A stretch of 64,000 nt of DNA from Tellurirhabdus bombi (GTDB taxonomy: Bacteria > Bacteroidota > Bacteroidia > Cytophagales > Spirosomataceae), in contig NZ_CP090557.1 in the NCBI RefSeq assembly GCF_021484805.1, forward strand, positions 4,877,523 through 4,941,522. The letters run 5' to 3'. The first letter of the stretch is position 1; every line of letters begins with the position of its first letter. Below the pieces are notes generated by a model that was given only the letters and a program-made list of their open reading frames with translations, did no database searches and was not told the DNA's origin. Made by a program: the position numbers and the translations under genes. Below are positions 18,333 through 26,064 of this stretch, piece by piece.

Positions 18333-19028
18333 TCAACGCCCTAACTTATATCCCTGTTTTGCTTGCTCAAGCTGTATTTCACGGCGCTGGAGCCAGAAAC
18401 CGACGGCCAGCGTTATGTAGAAAAATGAATTGAATGCCTGAGCAAAGTGCATATACCAGCTGAAATCGCCGTCGTTTGGATTGCCAAATGTAATTTTAAC
18501 GAATAGAAAAATAAATAGTGTTCCCGAAGCATATAACAAGGCCCCCGCACTGATCCAGAAAAACGAATGCCCCATTAAATAATCAACTTTGAGTTCAGAA
18601 AGCAAATACTGAAAATAAAGAATCACATAGACAATCATCATTAGCCGCTGCACACCCAGCATGTAATCAGCAATACGCAACCATTCAAAGGAATAAATAG
18701 ATATTGATAAGTAAATCAAAAAAGAGACCACAATAAATATCCTACTCCATTTTCTCATAATAATAGAGTAGTACATTCCCGCTAAACAGGCAGTTTCAAT
18801 AATCGAACTTACATTTAATAAGAAGTGATTATTTTTACTCAAGGCGGCGTAATGAATTAGCAGTAATTCTACGAAAAAGCTAAGTACCAGCAACCAGAAT
18901 AACCAACGGGCACCACCGTATACGTATCTATAACAAATTAGACCTGTCCCTAATGCAATCAAAAGGAACAGATCTGAAATGAACCAATCCGCGTAATTAA
19001 TAAATAATCGGATGTACGGCTCAAGCAT
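18333..19028 (-). CDS. 7-TM membrane protein, paralogue 2 of 3
   Basis: Uncharacterised protein of 231 residues with about seven transmembrane helices and a hydrophilic C-terminal tail (QLEQAKQGYKLGR). It is the closest relative of paralogue 1: LLLIHYAALSKNNHFLLNVSS and FFWISAGALLYASGTLFIF are almost the same blocks. The start at 19028 (MLEPYIRLF) aligns with the others; the ATG at 19079 would overlap the upstream CPxxC gene by 25 bases. It begins 26 bp after the stop of the small CPxxC protein, so the two are likely one unit. Function unknown. Confidence 0.8.
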   Translation of the reverse strand: MLEPYIRLFINYADWFISDLFLLIALGTGLICYRYVYGGARWLFWLLVLSFFVELLLIHYAALSKNNHFLLNVSSIIETACLAGMYYSIIMRKWSRIFIVVSFLIYLSISIYSFEWLRIADYMLGVQRLMMIVYVILYFQYLLSELKVDYLMGHSFFWISAGALLYASGTLFIFLFVKITFGNPNDGDFSWYMHFAQAFNSFFYITLAVGFWLQRREIQLEQAKQGYKLGR

Positions 19029-19054
19029 AGTAGAAAGGCTCAATTTAGTAAAAA

Positions 19055-19432
19055 TTATGGAGTGCACGCAGGCGGACAAACTGGACCATCAGCCAATTCA
19101 TCCCTGTTGCTTTCTCCTGGCATATCTTTTAATCCTATCTGTCTCTTTTCGTCCTGGGTGCGAATATCTTTTCCATTTGCGTCTACACCTATTAATACTA
19201 AACGGGGTATAAGGTGCGTTTTGCCATTTATTTCTTCCTCCCGCTTCGCATGGTAAATACGAATACCCACACAGTTAGGTTGATCCAGCAGCTTTTTTAT
19301 GTTATTAGCTCCGAAAAATTCTGCTGTAACACATTCATAATCTGATAAATTTGTTTTCTTTTCGCGGTAAGTTTGTCTCAATTTTTTTGCTTCACCTGCT
19401 TGTACAAAGCGGCCTTCATTACCGTTAAACAT
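19055..19432 (-). CDS. Small soluble protein with C-terminal CPxxC, copy 1
   Basis: Uncharacterised cytoplasmic-looking protein of 125 residues with no signal peptide or membrane helix. It is a paralogue of the 141-residue protein at 20223-20648. Shared blocks in order: GNxGRF near the N-terminus, AEFFGxNxIxKLL, CVGIRIY, RLVLxGVxxxGxDI, and a C-terminal Asp/Gly-rich tail ending in CPPAC. The conserved Cys of CVGIRIY plus the two terminal Cys could bind metal or form a disulfide (inference). It precedes 7-TM paralogue 2 by 26 bp, repeating the gene order of copy 2 with paralogue 3. I do not recognise a named family. Confidence 0.78.
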   Translation of the reverse strand: MFNGNEGRFVQAGEAKKLRQTYREKKTNLSDYECVTAEFFGANNIKKLLDQPNCVGIRIYHAKREEEINGKTHLIPRLVLIGVDANGKDIRTQDEKRQIGLKDMPGESNRDELADGPVCPPACTP

Positions 19433-19553
19433 GTTAAGTATAGATTATGGTAGATAAAAAAATAGTCATCGCAAAGATGTGGAAATTTTAACAATTTATA
19501 GCTAAGGCTTTGATTTACCGGTCATTGCCACATACGATCTAGTAGCTGATAAC
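19433..19553. other. AT-rich spacer between the two CPxxC/7-TM units
   Basis: 121 bp with no gene. It is strongly AT-rich and shows no clear hairpin terminator or exact TAnnTTTG box, so the two units may be transcribed together; an internal promoter cannot be excluded. Confidence 0.4.
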
Positions 19554-20222
19554 TTATTTAATTACGTATTCATATTTACTAACCCAGAATGAAGTTGTAG
19601 CAAAAAAACAAAATAGTATATACATTATTAGATTCACATTCCAGTAGTAATTAAAATCAGCGTGATTGATTACTTTGGATAAGACTACACTAGAAAATAA
19701 GGAAACAAAAAAAGTACCGGATGCCTGCAACATTAAACCGCTACTGAGCCAGAAATAAGAGTGAACCAATATATTACTTGCTTTTAAATCACTAATTAAT
19801 TCAATGAAATACAACAAGGTTACTATTATTTCCACAACCCGGGTTAGCGTTAAAATGATGGGAGAGAAATCATCAGGCATCCAGAAAAAAATATCCGTGA
19901 TTAAAACAATTAATAAAATGATTGCTATTCCTTTTCTGAATTGAGTTTTATTGATTGAAAGATAAAATATATAGCTAAAAAAAATAGCTTCTAAAATGGC
20001 TGATAAATTGTATAAGTAAAGGTTATTTAATCGATAGACGCCGTAAATTAAAGTAGTTATATCTCTGGCTAAAACAAAACTGAAAAAATAAGGCAAGTAT
20101 TTTATTCCCAGTGGAAGGCATTTATAGTAAATGATACCCATTACTAATGGCATAAACGTAGCTAGGTTTGCCATTAACTCCAACGGGTACCTTATGTAAA
20201 TCTCAATGATTCTATCGATCAT
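19554..20222 (-). CDS. 7-TM membrane protein, paralogue 3 of 3 (AT-rich)
   Basis: Uncharacterised membrane protein of 222 residues, about seven helices. It is the most divergent of the three paralogues but keeps the frame: YRLNNLYLYNLSAILEA corresponds to the NNHFLxN block, and SYFWLSSGLMLQASGTFFVSLF to helix 6. Its ATG at 20222 abuts the TAG stop of the small CPxxC gene with no spacer, so translation is probably coupled. The coding sequence is far more AT-rich than its surroundings; three 60-base lines counted by hand (from 19561, 19621 and 19921) hold 15, 17 and 13 G+C. This suggests recent transfer of this unit. Function unknown. Confidence 0.78.
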   Translation of the reverse strand: MIDRIIEIYIRYPLELMANLATFMPLVMGIIYYKCLPLGIKYLPYFFSFVLARDITTLIYGVYRLNNLYLYNLSAILEAIFFSYIFYLSINKTQFRKGIAIILLIVLITDIFFWMPDDFSPIILTLTRVVEIIVTLLYFIELISDLKASNILVHSYFWLSSGLMLQASGTFFVSLFSSVVLSKVINHADFNYYWNVNLIMYILFCFFATTSFWVSKYEYVIK

Positions 20223-20648
20223 CTAAACCTTATGATTAGAAGCGCAATTCTGTGGACAGGGTAGCCCATCGCCAAGCGCGTCGCCGTCACCACCGCCCTT
20301 AAGTCCTTCCCCATCTTCGAAAATATCTGATCCGTCTGAGCGAACACCCACAAGAACCAAGCGATTTTTTAACTCTCCTTTGCCATCCGATGTAGGATCT
20401 CCATTTTCATCTTCCCACCGATTCCCGTAGTAAATTCGTATGCCTACGCATTCTGTACGGCCCAGCAGCTTGTTGATACGATTGATGCCAAAAAATTCCG
20501 CCCGAATCACCTCCCCTGTTTGGATACCTTCCTTTTCAAGACAAAGCTGGGTCGTTCTAGCCGTTCTACGGAATAGTTTGGTACGCGCTTTGGCATCAGC
20601 TGCGGTTAAAAACCGCCCAACATTTCCATCGTATTTAGTGCGTTTCAT
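20223..20648 (-). CDS. Small soluble protein with C-terminal CPxxC, copy 2
   Basis: Uncharacterised protein of 141 residues, paralogue of the product at 19055-19432. It shows YDGNVGRF, VIRAEFFGINRINKLLG, ECVGIRIYYG, NRLVLVGVRSDGSDIF and a Gly/Asp-rich tail ending LPCPQNC plus six residues. No signal peptide. The start at ATG 20648 puts GNxGRF at the same place as in copy 1; the open frame extends 17 codons further upstream without homology. It is the first gene of the minus-strand array ending with the histidine kinase and response regulator. Base composition is near the window norm, unlike the 7-TM gene that follows directly. Confidence 0.78.
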   Translation of the reverse strand: MKRTKYDGNVGRFLTAADAKARTKLFRRTARTTQLCLEKEGIQTGEVIRAEFFGINRINKLLGRTECVGIRIYYGNRWEDENGDPTSDGKGELKNRLVLVGVRSDGSDIFEDGEGLKGGGDGDALGDGLPCPQNCASNHKV

Positions 20649-20972
20649 GGCTAGAGCAATAAGCGGTAAACCTTCTTTGTCCTTACAATTTACCCACAAA
20701 CATCAAGCCCCCAAACAGGCGACACCAAGAATTTATTATATAACTACCTAAAAATCAACACTTTTACCGATCAATAATTCTCAAAAACACGTAAAACTAC
20801 GTAGGTTCACAAGTAGATACCCTTGTATTTTATCACTTGAATTTAGTGCATAATCAGGTGTTTATGCGCTACCGATAGTGCTTTTTTGATGGCTATTTTG
20901 CAATAGGATTGGTTGTAATCGTCGCCGCAAGGCGTACTCCATTATTTCTTATCTCATAGGTTAGGTCAAGGG
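20649..20972. other. Intergenic region upstream of the CPxxC/7-TM/two-component array
   Basis: About 320 bp without a credible gene. It must hold the promoter for the minus-strand array, but I see no exact TAnnTTTG box. A short plus-strand terminator-like hairpin (GCGCTA, CCGA, TAGTGC at 20866-20881, then six T) has no plus-strand gene in front of it, so a small RNA ending there is conceivable but unsupported. Confidence 0.4.
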
Positions 20973-21005
20973 AAAAAGCTCAGACAGATTGTCGGAGCTT
21001 TTTTT
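20973..21005. terminator. Second terminator behind rfbA
   Basis: AAAAAGCTC-A-GACA, loop GAT, TGTC-G-GAGCTTTTTTT: an interrupted stem flanked by A- and T-runs on both sides. For minus-strand transcripts from rfbA it lies behind the hairpin at 21023-21053, making a tandem terminator. Confidence 0.7.
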
Positions 21006-21022
21006 GATTTTTAATCCATAAG

Positions 21023-21053
21023 AAAAGGCGCCTAAGTTTCCCCGGCGCCTTTT
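21023..21053. terminator. Terminator immediately after rfbA
   Basis: AAAAGGCGCC (21023-21032) pairs with GGCGCCTTTT (21044-21053) across an 11-base loop. It is 19 bases after the rfbA stop on the minus strand. Confidence 0.8.
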
Positions 21054-21071
21054 ATATAATCTAGTAAACTA

Positions 21072-21932
21072 TTACTTCAATAAGTTGAGCAGATACTGCC
21101 CATAACCACTCTTGACCAGCGGCTGGGCAATGGCTTGCAGTTGCTCATCATTGATGTAGTCCATCCGATAGGCCACTTCTTCAATTGAGCCAATTTTCAA
21201 GCCCTGACGCTCTTCAATCACCTCTACAAACTGACCTGCCTGCATCAACGAAGCAAACGTGCCCGTGTCCAACCACGCCGTGCCCCGGTCCAGAATGCCG
21301 ACCTTCAGCCGACCTTGCTCCAGGTACACTTTATTCACATCCGTGATCTCGTACTCCCCGCGCGGGCTAGGCTTGAGTTGCTTGGCAATTTCGACCACCT
21401 CGTTGTCGTAAAAATACAAACCCGGCACGGCATAATTCGATTTAGGTTGAGCCGGCTTCTCTTCGATCGACAACGCTTTCTTGTGGTCGTCAAATTCCAC
21501 CACTCCGTAACGCTCCGGATCGTGCACCTTGTAGGCGAATACCACTCCGCCATCGGGGTCGTTGTTGGCTTGCAACAGCTTCGACAAGCCCGAACCGTAG
21601 AAGATGTTGTCCCCCAGAATCAGAGCCACCTTGTCATTGCCAATAAAATCAGCCCCAATCACAAAAGCCTGCGCCAGACCGTTAGGCTCAGGCTGCTCGG
21701 CGTAGCTGAACGAACAGCCCACCTTTGAGCCATCGCCCAGCAGTTTCTTGAAGTGCGGCAGATCATGCGGTGTCGAGATAACGAGAATCTCCCGAATCCC
21801 GGCCAACATCAGAATTGACAGCGGGTAATAAATCATGGGTTTGTCATACACCGGCATCAACTGCTTCGAAACAGCCAGAGTCAACGGGTGCAGACGTGTG
21901 CCGGAGCCCCCGGCCAGAATAATACCTTTCAT
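21072..21932 (-). CDS. rfbA: Glucose-1-phosphate thymidylyltransferase
   Basis: First step of dTDP-sugar synthesis: dTTP plus glucose-1-phosphate to dTDP-glucose. 286 residues, usual length. The nucleotidyltransferase signature [17 protein letters not shown] is at residues 2-18, followed by [15 protein letters not shown] (about 24-38), [10 protein letters not shown] (metal-binding Asp) and [10 protein letters not shown]. It is the last gene of a minus-strand galE-rfbB-rfbA set, separated from rfbB by a 95-bp spacer filled by inverted octamer repeats, and followed by two terminators. rfbC and rfbD, needed to finish dTDP-rhamnose, are not in this window. Confidence 0.96.
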   Translation of the reverse strand: MKGIILAGGSGTRLHPLTLAVSKQLMPVYDKPMIYYPLSILMLAGIREILVISTPHDLPHFKKLLGDGSKVGCSFSYAEQPEPNGLAQAFVIGADFIGNDKVALILGDNIFYGSGLSKLLQANNDPDGGVVFAYKVHDPERYGVVEFDDHKKALSIEEKPAQPKSNYAVPGLYFYDNEVVEIAKQLKPSPRGEYEITDVNKVYLEQGRLKVGILDRGTAWLDTGTFASLMQAGQFVEVIEERQGLKIGSIEEVAYRMDYINDEQLQAIAQPLVKSGYGQYLLNLLK

Positions 21933-21941
21933 AGTTTGAAT

Positions 21942-22026
21942 GAGCGAGAGAGCGAAGGAGTGAAAGAGCGAATGCCAGGTTGCGCCAGCAATTCACTCTT
22001 TCGCTCTTTACCGCTTTCTCTCTTTA
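21942..22026. repeat. Inverted array of degenerate octamers
   Basis: The left arm has four tandem octamers: GAGCGAGA (21942), GAGCGAAG (21950), GAGTGAAA (21958), GAGCGAAT (21966). After a 17-base centre come four octamers of the opposite orientation: ATTCACTC (21991), TTTCGCTC (21999), TTTACCGC (22007), TTTCTCTC (22015), then TTTA. The arms can fold into a long imperfect hairpin between rfbB and rfbA. It fills almost the whole spacer. Confidence 0.8.
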
Positions 22027-22027
22027 G

Positions 22028-23086
22028 TTACCGGTTGGCGTACATGTCCTGATAATACTGCTGATAATGACCCGAAGTCACGTTGTCCATCCACTCCTGG
22101 TTGGCTAAGAACCAGTCAACGGTTTTCTCCAACCCTTCGGCAAATTGCAACGAAGGCTCCCAGCCCAGCTCCCGCATAATCTTGTGCGCGTCAATGGCAT
22201 ACCGCAGATCGTGGCCCGCGCGGTCGGTGACATAAGTAATTAATTGCACTGACGTCCCTTCGGGCCGACCTAGCTTGCGGTCCATAATCTGGCACAGCAG
22301 GTGCACCAGGTCAATGTTTTTCCACTCGTTAAAGCCACCGATGTTATACGTTTCTCCGTTCTTACCATCGTGGAAAATAGTGTCAATCGCTCGGGCGTGA
22401 TCAATCACATACAGCCAGTCGCGCACATTCTCGCCTTTGCCGTAGACCGGCAGTGGCTTGTTGTTCTGGATGTTATGAATCATCAACGGAATCAGCTTCT
22501 CGGGAAAGTGATTAGGCCCGTAGTTATTGGAACAGTTAGACAGCACAATGGGCAGTCCGTAGGTGTTGCCATAGGCCCGCACAAAGTGGTCGGAGGCTGC
22601 TTTGGAAGCCGAGTAAGGCGACTGTGGATCGTAAGGCGTCTCTTCGGTGAAGAAATCCTCGGGATTATGCAACGAGCCGTAAACTTCGTCGGTGGAGACG
22701 TGGTAGAAGCGTTTGCCTTCAAAGGCCCCTTTCCAGCTGTTTTTGGCGGCGTTAAGCAGGTTAACTGTACCCACCACATTGGTCAGCACGAAAGCCATGG
22801 GATCAGTGATGGAACGATCGACGTGGGACTCGGCGGCCAGGTGAATCACACCATCAAAGGCGGTTTGGGCGAAGAGTTGCTCCAGGAACGTGGCATCGGT
22901 GATGTCGCCTTTGACGAAGGTATAGTTGGAAGCCTGCTCGATATCGGTCAGGTTGGCCAGGTTACCGGCGTAGGTCAGCGCGTCGAGGTTGTAAATTTGG
23001 TAATCCGGGTATTTTTGGACGAACAAGCGGACCACGTGGGAACCGATGAAGCCTGCTCCACCGGTAATCAGAATATTTTTGCTCAT
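22028..23086 (-). CDS. rfbB: dTDP-glucose 4,6-dehydratase
   Basis: NAD+-dependent extended short-chain dehydrogenase converting dTDP-glucose to dTDP-4-keto-6-deoxyglucose. 352 residues. The N-terminal Rossmann motif GGAGFIGSHVVR is at about 8-19; HLAAESHVDRS, VSTDEVYGSL and the catalytic YSASKAASDH (YxxxK) are in the expected order, and SNNYGPNHFPEKLIP is the RmlB hallmark. 64 bp downstream of galE on the same strand; the product feeds dTDP-rhamnose or other 6-deoxysugars for surface glycans. Confidence 0.96.
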   Translation of the reverse strand: MSKNILITGGAGFIGSHVVRLFVQKYPDYQIYNLDALTYAGNLANLTDIEQASNYTFVKGDITDATFLEQLFAQTAFDGVIHLAAESHVDRSITDPMAFVLTNVVGTVNLLNAAKNSWKGAFEGKRFYHVSTDEVYGSLHNPEDFFTEETPYDPQSPYSASKAASDHFVRAYGNTYGLPIVLSNCSNNYGPNHFPEKLIPLMIHNIQNNKPLPVYGKGENVRDWLYVIDHARAIDTIFHDGKNGETYNIGGFNEWKNIDLVHLLCQIMDRKLGRPEGTSVQLITYVTDRAGHDLRYAIDAHKIMRELGWEPSLQFAEGLEKTVDWFLANQEWMDNVTSGHYQQYYQDMYANR

Positions 23087-23150
23087 AAAGTATGGATTTG
23101 AAGTTGACCGGTGCGGAGGCAGCTTTTACCAACCTGCCGAACGGCCTTCC

Positions 23151-24167
23151 TTATTTTGAGGTTAATTTTTGTTGCCAGCGCCAGGCATCGCGCAGGCTAT
23201 CGGCCAGCGTTTTTTCCGCTTTCCAGCCCATGATGTTATTTACTTTATCAACCTCTGCGTAGATTTTCTCAACGTCACCCGGACGGCGGGGTCCAAGGGA
23301 ATAATTCAGTTTCAGGTCGTTGACTTCCTCAAATGTTTGGACCAGTTCCAGCACGGTGTTGCCCTGTCCTGTACCCACATTAAATACATCGTAATAGTTG
23401 CCTTCTGTCTGCTTATCTAGCAAACGCAGCGCCTGAACATGGGCTTTAGCCAAGTCAACCACGTGGATATAATCCCGGATGCAAGTGCCGTCGGGCGTAT
23501 TATAATCATCGCCAAAAATGGTAATTTTTTCGCGCAGCCCCGCCGCTGTTTGCGTTACGAAAGGCACCAGGTTACTTGGTACACCCAAAGGTAGCTCACC
23601 AATCAGAGCGGATGGGTGTGCCCCGATCGGATTAAAATAACGCAGGGAAATAGCCTTGATCGGCGCATTTGCCCGAACTACATCCCGGATGATATCTTCG
23701 CAAATCGCTTTCGTGTTTCCGTAGGGCGACTGTGCTGGCAGGCGGGGCGTCTCTTCCGTCACCGGCAGTTTTTCCGGCTGTCCATACACGGTGCAGGACG
23801 ACGAAAAAACAAAGTTTTTTACCCCGTACTGTTCCATTTTTTCCAGCAGCAACATCGTTGAATCGAGGTTGTTCCGGTAGTATTTCATCGGTGAAGCCAC
23901 CGATTCGCCTACTGCCTTGTAGGCCGCAAAATGAATAATTCCGGTGATTTGCTCTTTCTGAAAGATGGTGTCCAGCGCATCCGGGTCATTGCAGTCGTTC
24001 TCGTAGCAAATGACATCCCGACCCAGAATTTGTTGAAGTCCTTCGAGCGCTGAATGCTCAGAGTTAGAGAAGTTGTCGATGATGACAGGCTCATAACCAG
24101 CGTTAACGAGCTCTACCACCGTGTGCGAGCCAATGAAGCCTGCGCCGCCAGTAACTAGTATTTTCAT
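23151..24167 (-). CDS. galE: UDP-glucose 4-epimerase
   Basis: Interconverts UDP-glucose and UDP-galactose with bound NAD+. 338 residues, standard. GGAGFIGSHTVVEL (about 7-20), FAAYKAVGESVASP, FSSSCTVYG and catalytic SPYGNTKAICE (YxxxK) are present, along with RYFNPIGAHPSALIGE and NVGTGQGNTVLELV. It heads the minus-strand galE-rfbB-rfbA set, and a candidate -7 box lies about 150 bp upstream. UDP-galactose would supply the polysaccharide glycosyltransferases encoded at 47-56 kb (inference). Confidence 0.95.
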   Translation of the reverse strand: MKILVTGGAGFIGSHTVVELVNAGYEPVIIDNFSNSEHSALEGLQQILGRDVICYENDCNDPDALDTIFQKEQITGIIHFAAYKAVGESVASPMKYYRNNLDSTMLLLEKMEQYGVKNFVFSSSCTVYGQPEKLPVTEETPRLPAQSPYGNTKAICEDIIRDVVRANAPIKAISLRYFNPIGAHPSALIGELPLGVPSNLVPFVTQTAAGLREKITIFGDDYNTPDGTCIRDYIHVVDLAKAHVQALRLLDKQTEGNYYDVFNVGTGQGNTVLELVQTFEEVNDLKLNYSLGPRRPGDVEKIYAEVDKVNNIMGWKAEKTLADSLRDAWRWQQKLTSK

Positions 24168-24320
24168 TTGTTAGAGGTTTCTGAAAAAATTCTATCGTTG
24201 AGTTGGGCCTGTTCATGACCGCCGAATCAATCAACTCCCAGACCGAAAATGTACTGACTAGCGAAAATCTTTTTTGTAAAATTTTGTTACAAAACTAGGA
24301 TGACTCTTGCTATTTGATGG

Positions 24321-24351
24321 CAAAAGTATAAAATTCAGGAGGCTTCTGAAA
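24321..24351 (-). promoter_or_regulatory. Candidate galE promoter
   Basis: On the minus strand TACTTTTG (24328 to 24321) matches TAnnTTTG. TTTC, one base off the -33 TTTG, lies 19 bases upstream (24351-24348). The 5' leader would be about 150 nt. Confidence 0.35.
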
Positions 24352-24433
24352 ATTGTTTTTATCTTAGGGCTGGGTCGTCCCTGCATACGATCCTTGTGAA
24401 GTTGTAACGCCGAACCGATTCCCGTGAACGCGC

Positions 24434-25309
24434 ATGATAAATAATAGTGAAATTAAGGCGTTGATTTCGTTATTGGACGACGAAGATCAGGAGATAACCG
24501 AACACGTTGAACAGCGTATTCGCCAGCTGGGTGGCCAGATGATTCCTTACCTCGAAAGTGAGTGGGAAGGGAGTTTTAATCCGGTTGTTCAGAAAAAAAT
24601 AGAAGAGCTAATTCATGATTTGCAATACCAATCCGTTCTTGAACGAATCCGCGTCTGGAAAGAAGGCGGCAGCATCGATTTGCTGGAAGGACTCTGGATT
24701 ATTGCTACCTATCAGTACCCGGATTTGTCCCTTGACAAACTCCGCCGCGATATTGAACAGCTTTACTACGAGGTCTGGCTGGAAGCCCGTTCAGACATGC
24801 ATCCGGTTGATCAGATTAAAACGCTCAACCATGTTTTTTTCAATAAACTGAAGTTTGCAGCGAATACAAAGCACTTCCACTCTCCCTCTAATTCAATGAT
24901 TAACATTGTGTTAGATACGCGGCGAGGAAATCCGATTTCGCTTTGTACCATCTACATGCTGATTGCCCAGAAACTGGGGATGCCGGTTTATGGAGTAAAT
25001 CTGCCCAGCTTGTTTGTGTTGACCTATAAACAAGGGACGACGCAGTTTTACATCAATGTTTTTAACCGGGGTTTGGTTTTTTCCAAGTCTGACATTGATC
25101 ATTACATTGGCCAGTTAAACCTCAAACCAACCGATACGTTCTACCAGCCCTGCCCGAATGTGGACATCATCCGGCGGGTGCTCCGAAACCTGATGCTCGC
25201 TTTTGAAAAAACGGGCGATACGGATCGGATGAAGGAAGTAGAAAAGATCATGGAGTCAATTCAGGATGAAGATGCGCAGCCACCTTTGTCCGATTATACC
25301 AACAAGTAA
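24434..25309 (+). CDS. SirB1-like transglutaminase-fold protein
   Basis: 291-residue cytoplasmic protein of the SirB1/transglutaminase-like group, function not established. The N-terminal half (about 1-110) is helical. The core (about 130-240) shows LNHVFFNKLKFAAN, NSMINIVLDTRRGNP, SLCTIYMLIAQKLGMPVYGV with a Cys at the catalytic-Cys position, and INVFNRGLVFS. Many members carry PxHF after the Cys helix, but here the segment reads LPSLFVL, with no His at that place. The C-terminus is charged and helical. Monocistronic, followed by a terminator and a convergent gene. Confidence 0.75.
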   Translation: MINNSEIKALISLLDDEDQEITEHVEQRIRQLGGQMIPYLESEWEGSFNPVVQKKIEELIHDLQYQSVLERIRVWKEGGSIDLLEGLWIIATYQYPDLSLDKLRRDIEQLYYEVWLEARSDMHPVDQIKTLNHVFFNKLKFAANTKHFHSPSNSMINIVLDTRRGNPISLCTIYMLIAQKLGMPVYGVNLPSLFVLTYKQGTTQFYINVFNRGLVFSKSDIDHYIGQLNLKPTDTFYQPCPNVDIIRRVLRNLMLAFEKTGDTDRMKEVEKIMESIQDEDAQPPLSDYTNK

Positions 25310-25317
25310 ACTTTTTT

Positions 25318-25360
25318 CCTGAGTTCTGTCTGTTGAGGATAGGGCTCAGGCTTTTTTTTT
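25318..25360 (+). terminator. Terminator after the SirB1-like gene
   Basis: CCTGAG (25318-25323) pairs with CTCAGG (25345-25350); an inner partly paired stem lies between, and nine T follow at 25352-25360. Confidence 0.75.
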
Positions 25361-25364
25361 ATTC

Positions 25365-25997
25365 TCACAAAGCCACGGCAACCAAACCGGGTCCGGCTAA
25401 ATAACACCGAATGGTTAATTTGGCGACATAGTCCGGCAAACGCACATGGCCAACCAACCACTCGGCTCCGTCTTCAAATGGCTCAACGTGGAGGTGCTCC
25501 CGGAAAGTAAGTTGCCGCTTACCATACAGTTTATACAGCGCTTCTTTTGCGCACCAATAGACGGCCAGGCGGGACAGATTTCCACCGGCATCCGCAATTT
25601 CATCATCTGACAGCACTCTTGGCACAACGCGGCCAAACTGGCTTCGGAAAGGCTCAATATCAATCCCTACCGCTCGCTCCGGGTGCCATACTGCCGCCGC
25701 CCAGCCCAACGTATGCGAAATCGAAACGTGCGCCTCTTGCCCGATCAGAAATGGTTTTCCGTGTTCATCTTTAGCCATTCCAGCATAGATCATTCCCTGG
25801 CTTTCCACGAGTTCACAAACAGCAGCCCGACAGGCCAGCCATTCGGTACGCTGGGCCGGATGCCGGATTGAATCCAGTTCGGCAAGCTCAACGGCAGTCA
25901 AGGGCAATGAGGCCCGCAACGTAGCCTCCTCTTCCTCAATTTTCCACAAAACAGCTACACAATCATCGTGCAGTAATAGCGTTTGTTGCAGGGGCAT
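25365..25997 (-). CDS. 4'-phosphopantetheinyl transferase superfamily protein
   Basis: Transfers the phosphopantetheine arm of CoA to a carrier-protein serine. 210 residues, Sfp-like size. The metal-binding signature is present as AVGIDIEPFR (about 107-116) and the second motif as WCAKEALYKLYGK (about 148-160); VSISHTLGWAAAV precedes them. No acyl-carrier or polyketide/peptide synthetase gene is nearby, so the target could be the general ACP or a secondary-metabolite carrier. Divergent from the WD40 gene with a 67-bp shared upstream region. Confidence 0.88.
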   Translation of the reverse strand: MPLQQTLLLHDDCVAVLWKIEEEEATLRASLPLTAVELAELDSIRHPAQRTEWLACRAAVCELVESQGMIYAGMAKDEHGKPFLIGQEAHVSISHTLGWAAAVWHPERAVGIDIEPFRSQFGRVVPRVLSDDEIADAGGNLSRLAVYWCAKEALYKLYGKRQLTFREHLHVEPFEDGAEWLVGHVRLPDYVAKLTIRCYLAGPGLVAVAL

Positions 25998-26064
25998 TCC
26001 TGAATCTGATTAATTTTGTTGTAAAAATAGCAGTCAGTACCGGTCTGCCGCCAACATCTCGCCC

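Noticed and set aside
20866..20888. Terminator-like hairpin plus T-run on the plus strand
   Set aside because: The stem is only six pairs including a GU and there is no plus-strand gene or clear promoter in front; not enough to call a small RNA.
22301..23101. 266-codon open frame on the plus strand over rfbB
   Set aside because: It is the complement of a fully recognisable rfbB gene and shows no domain or credible start; a codon-bias shadow.
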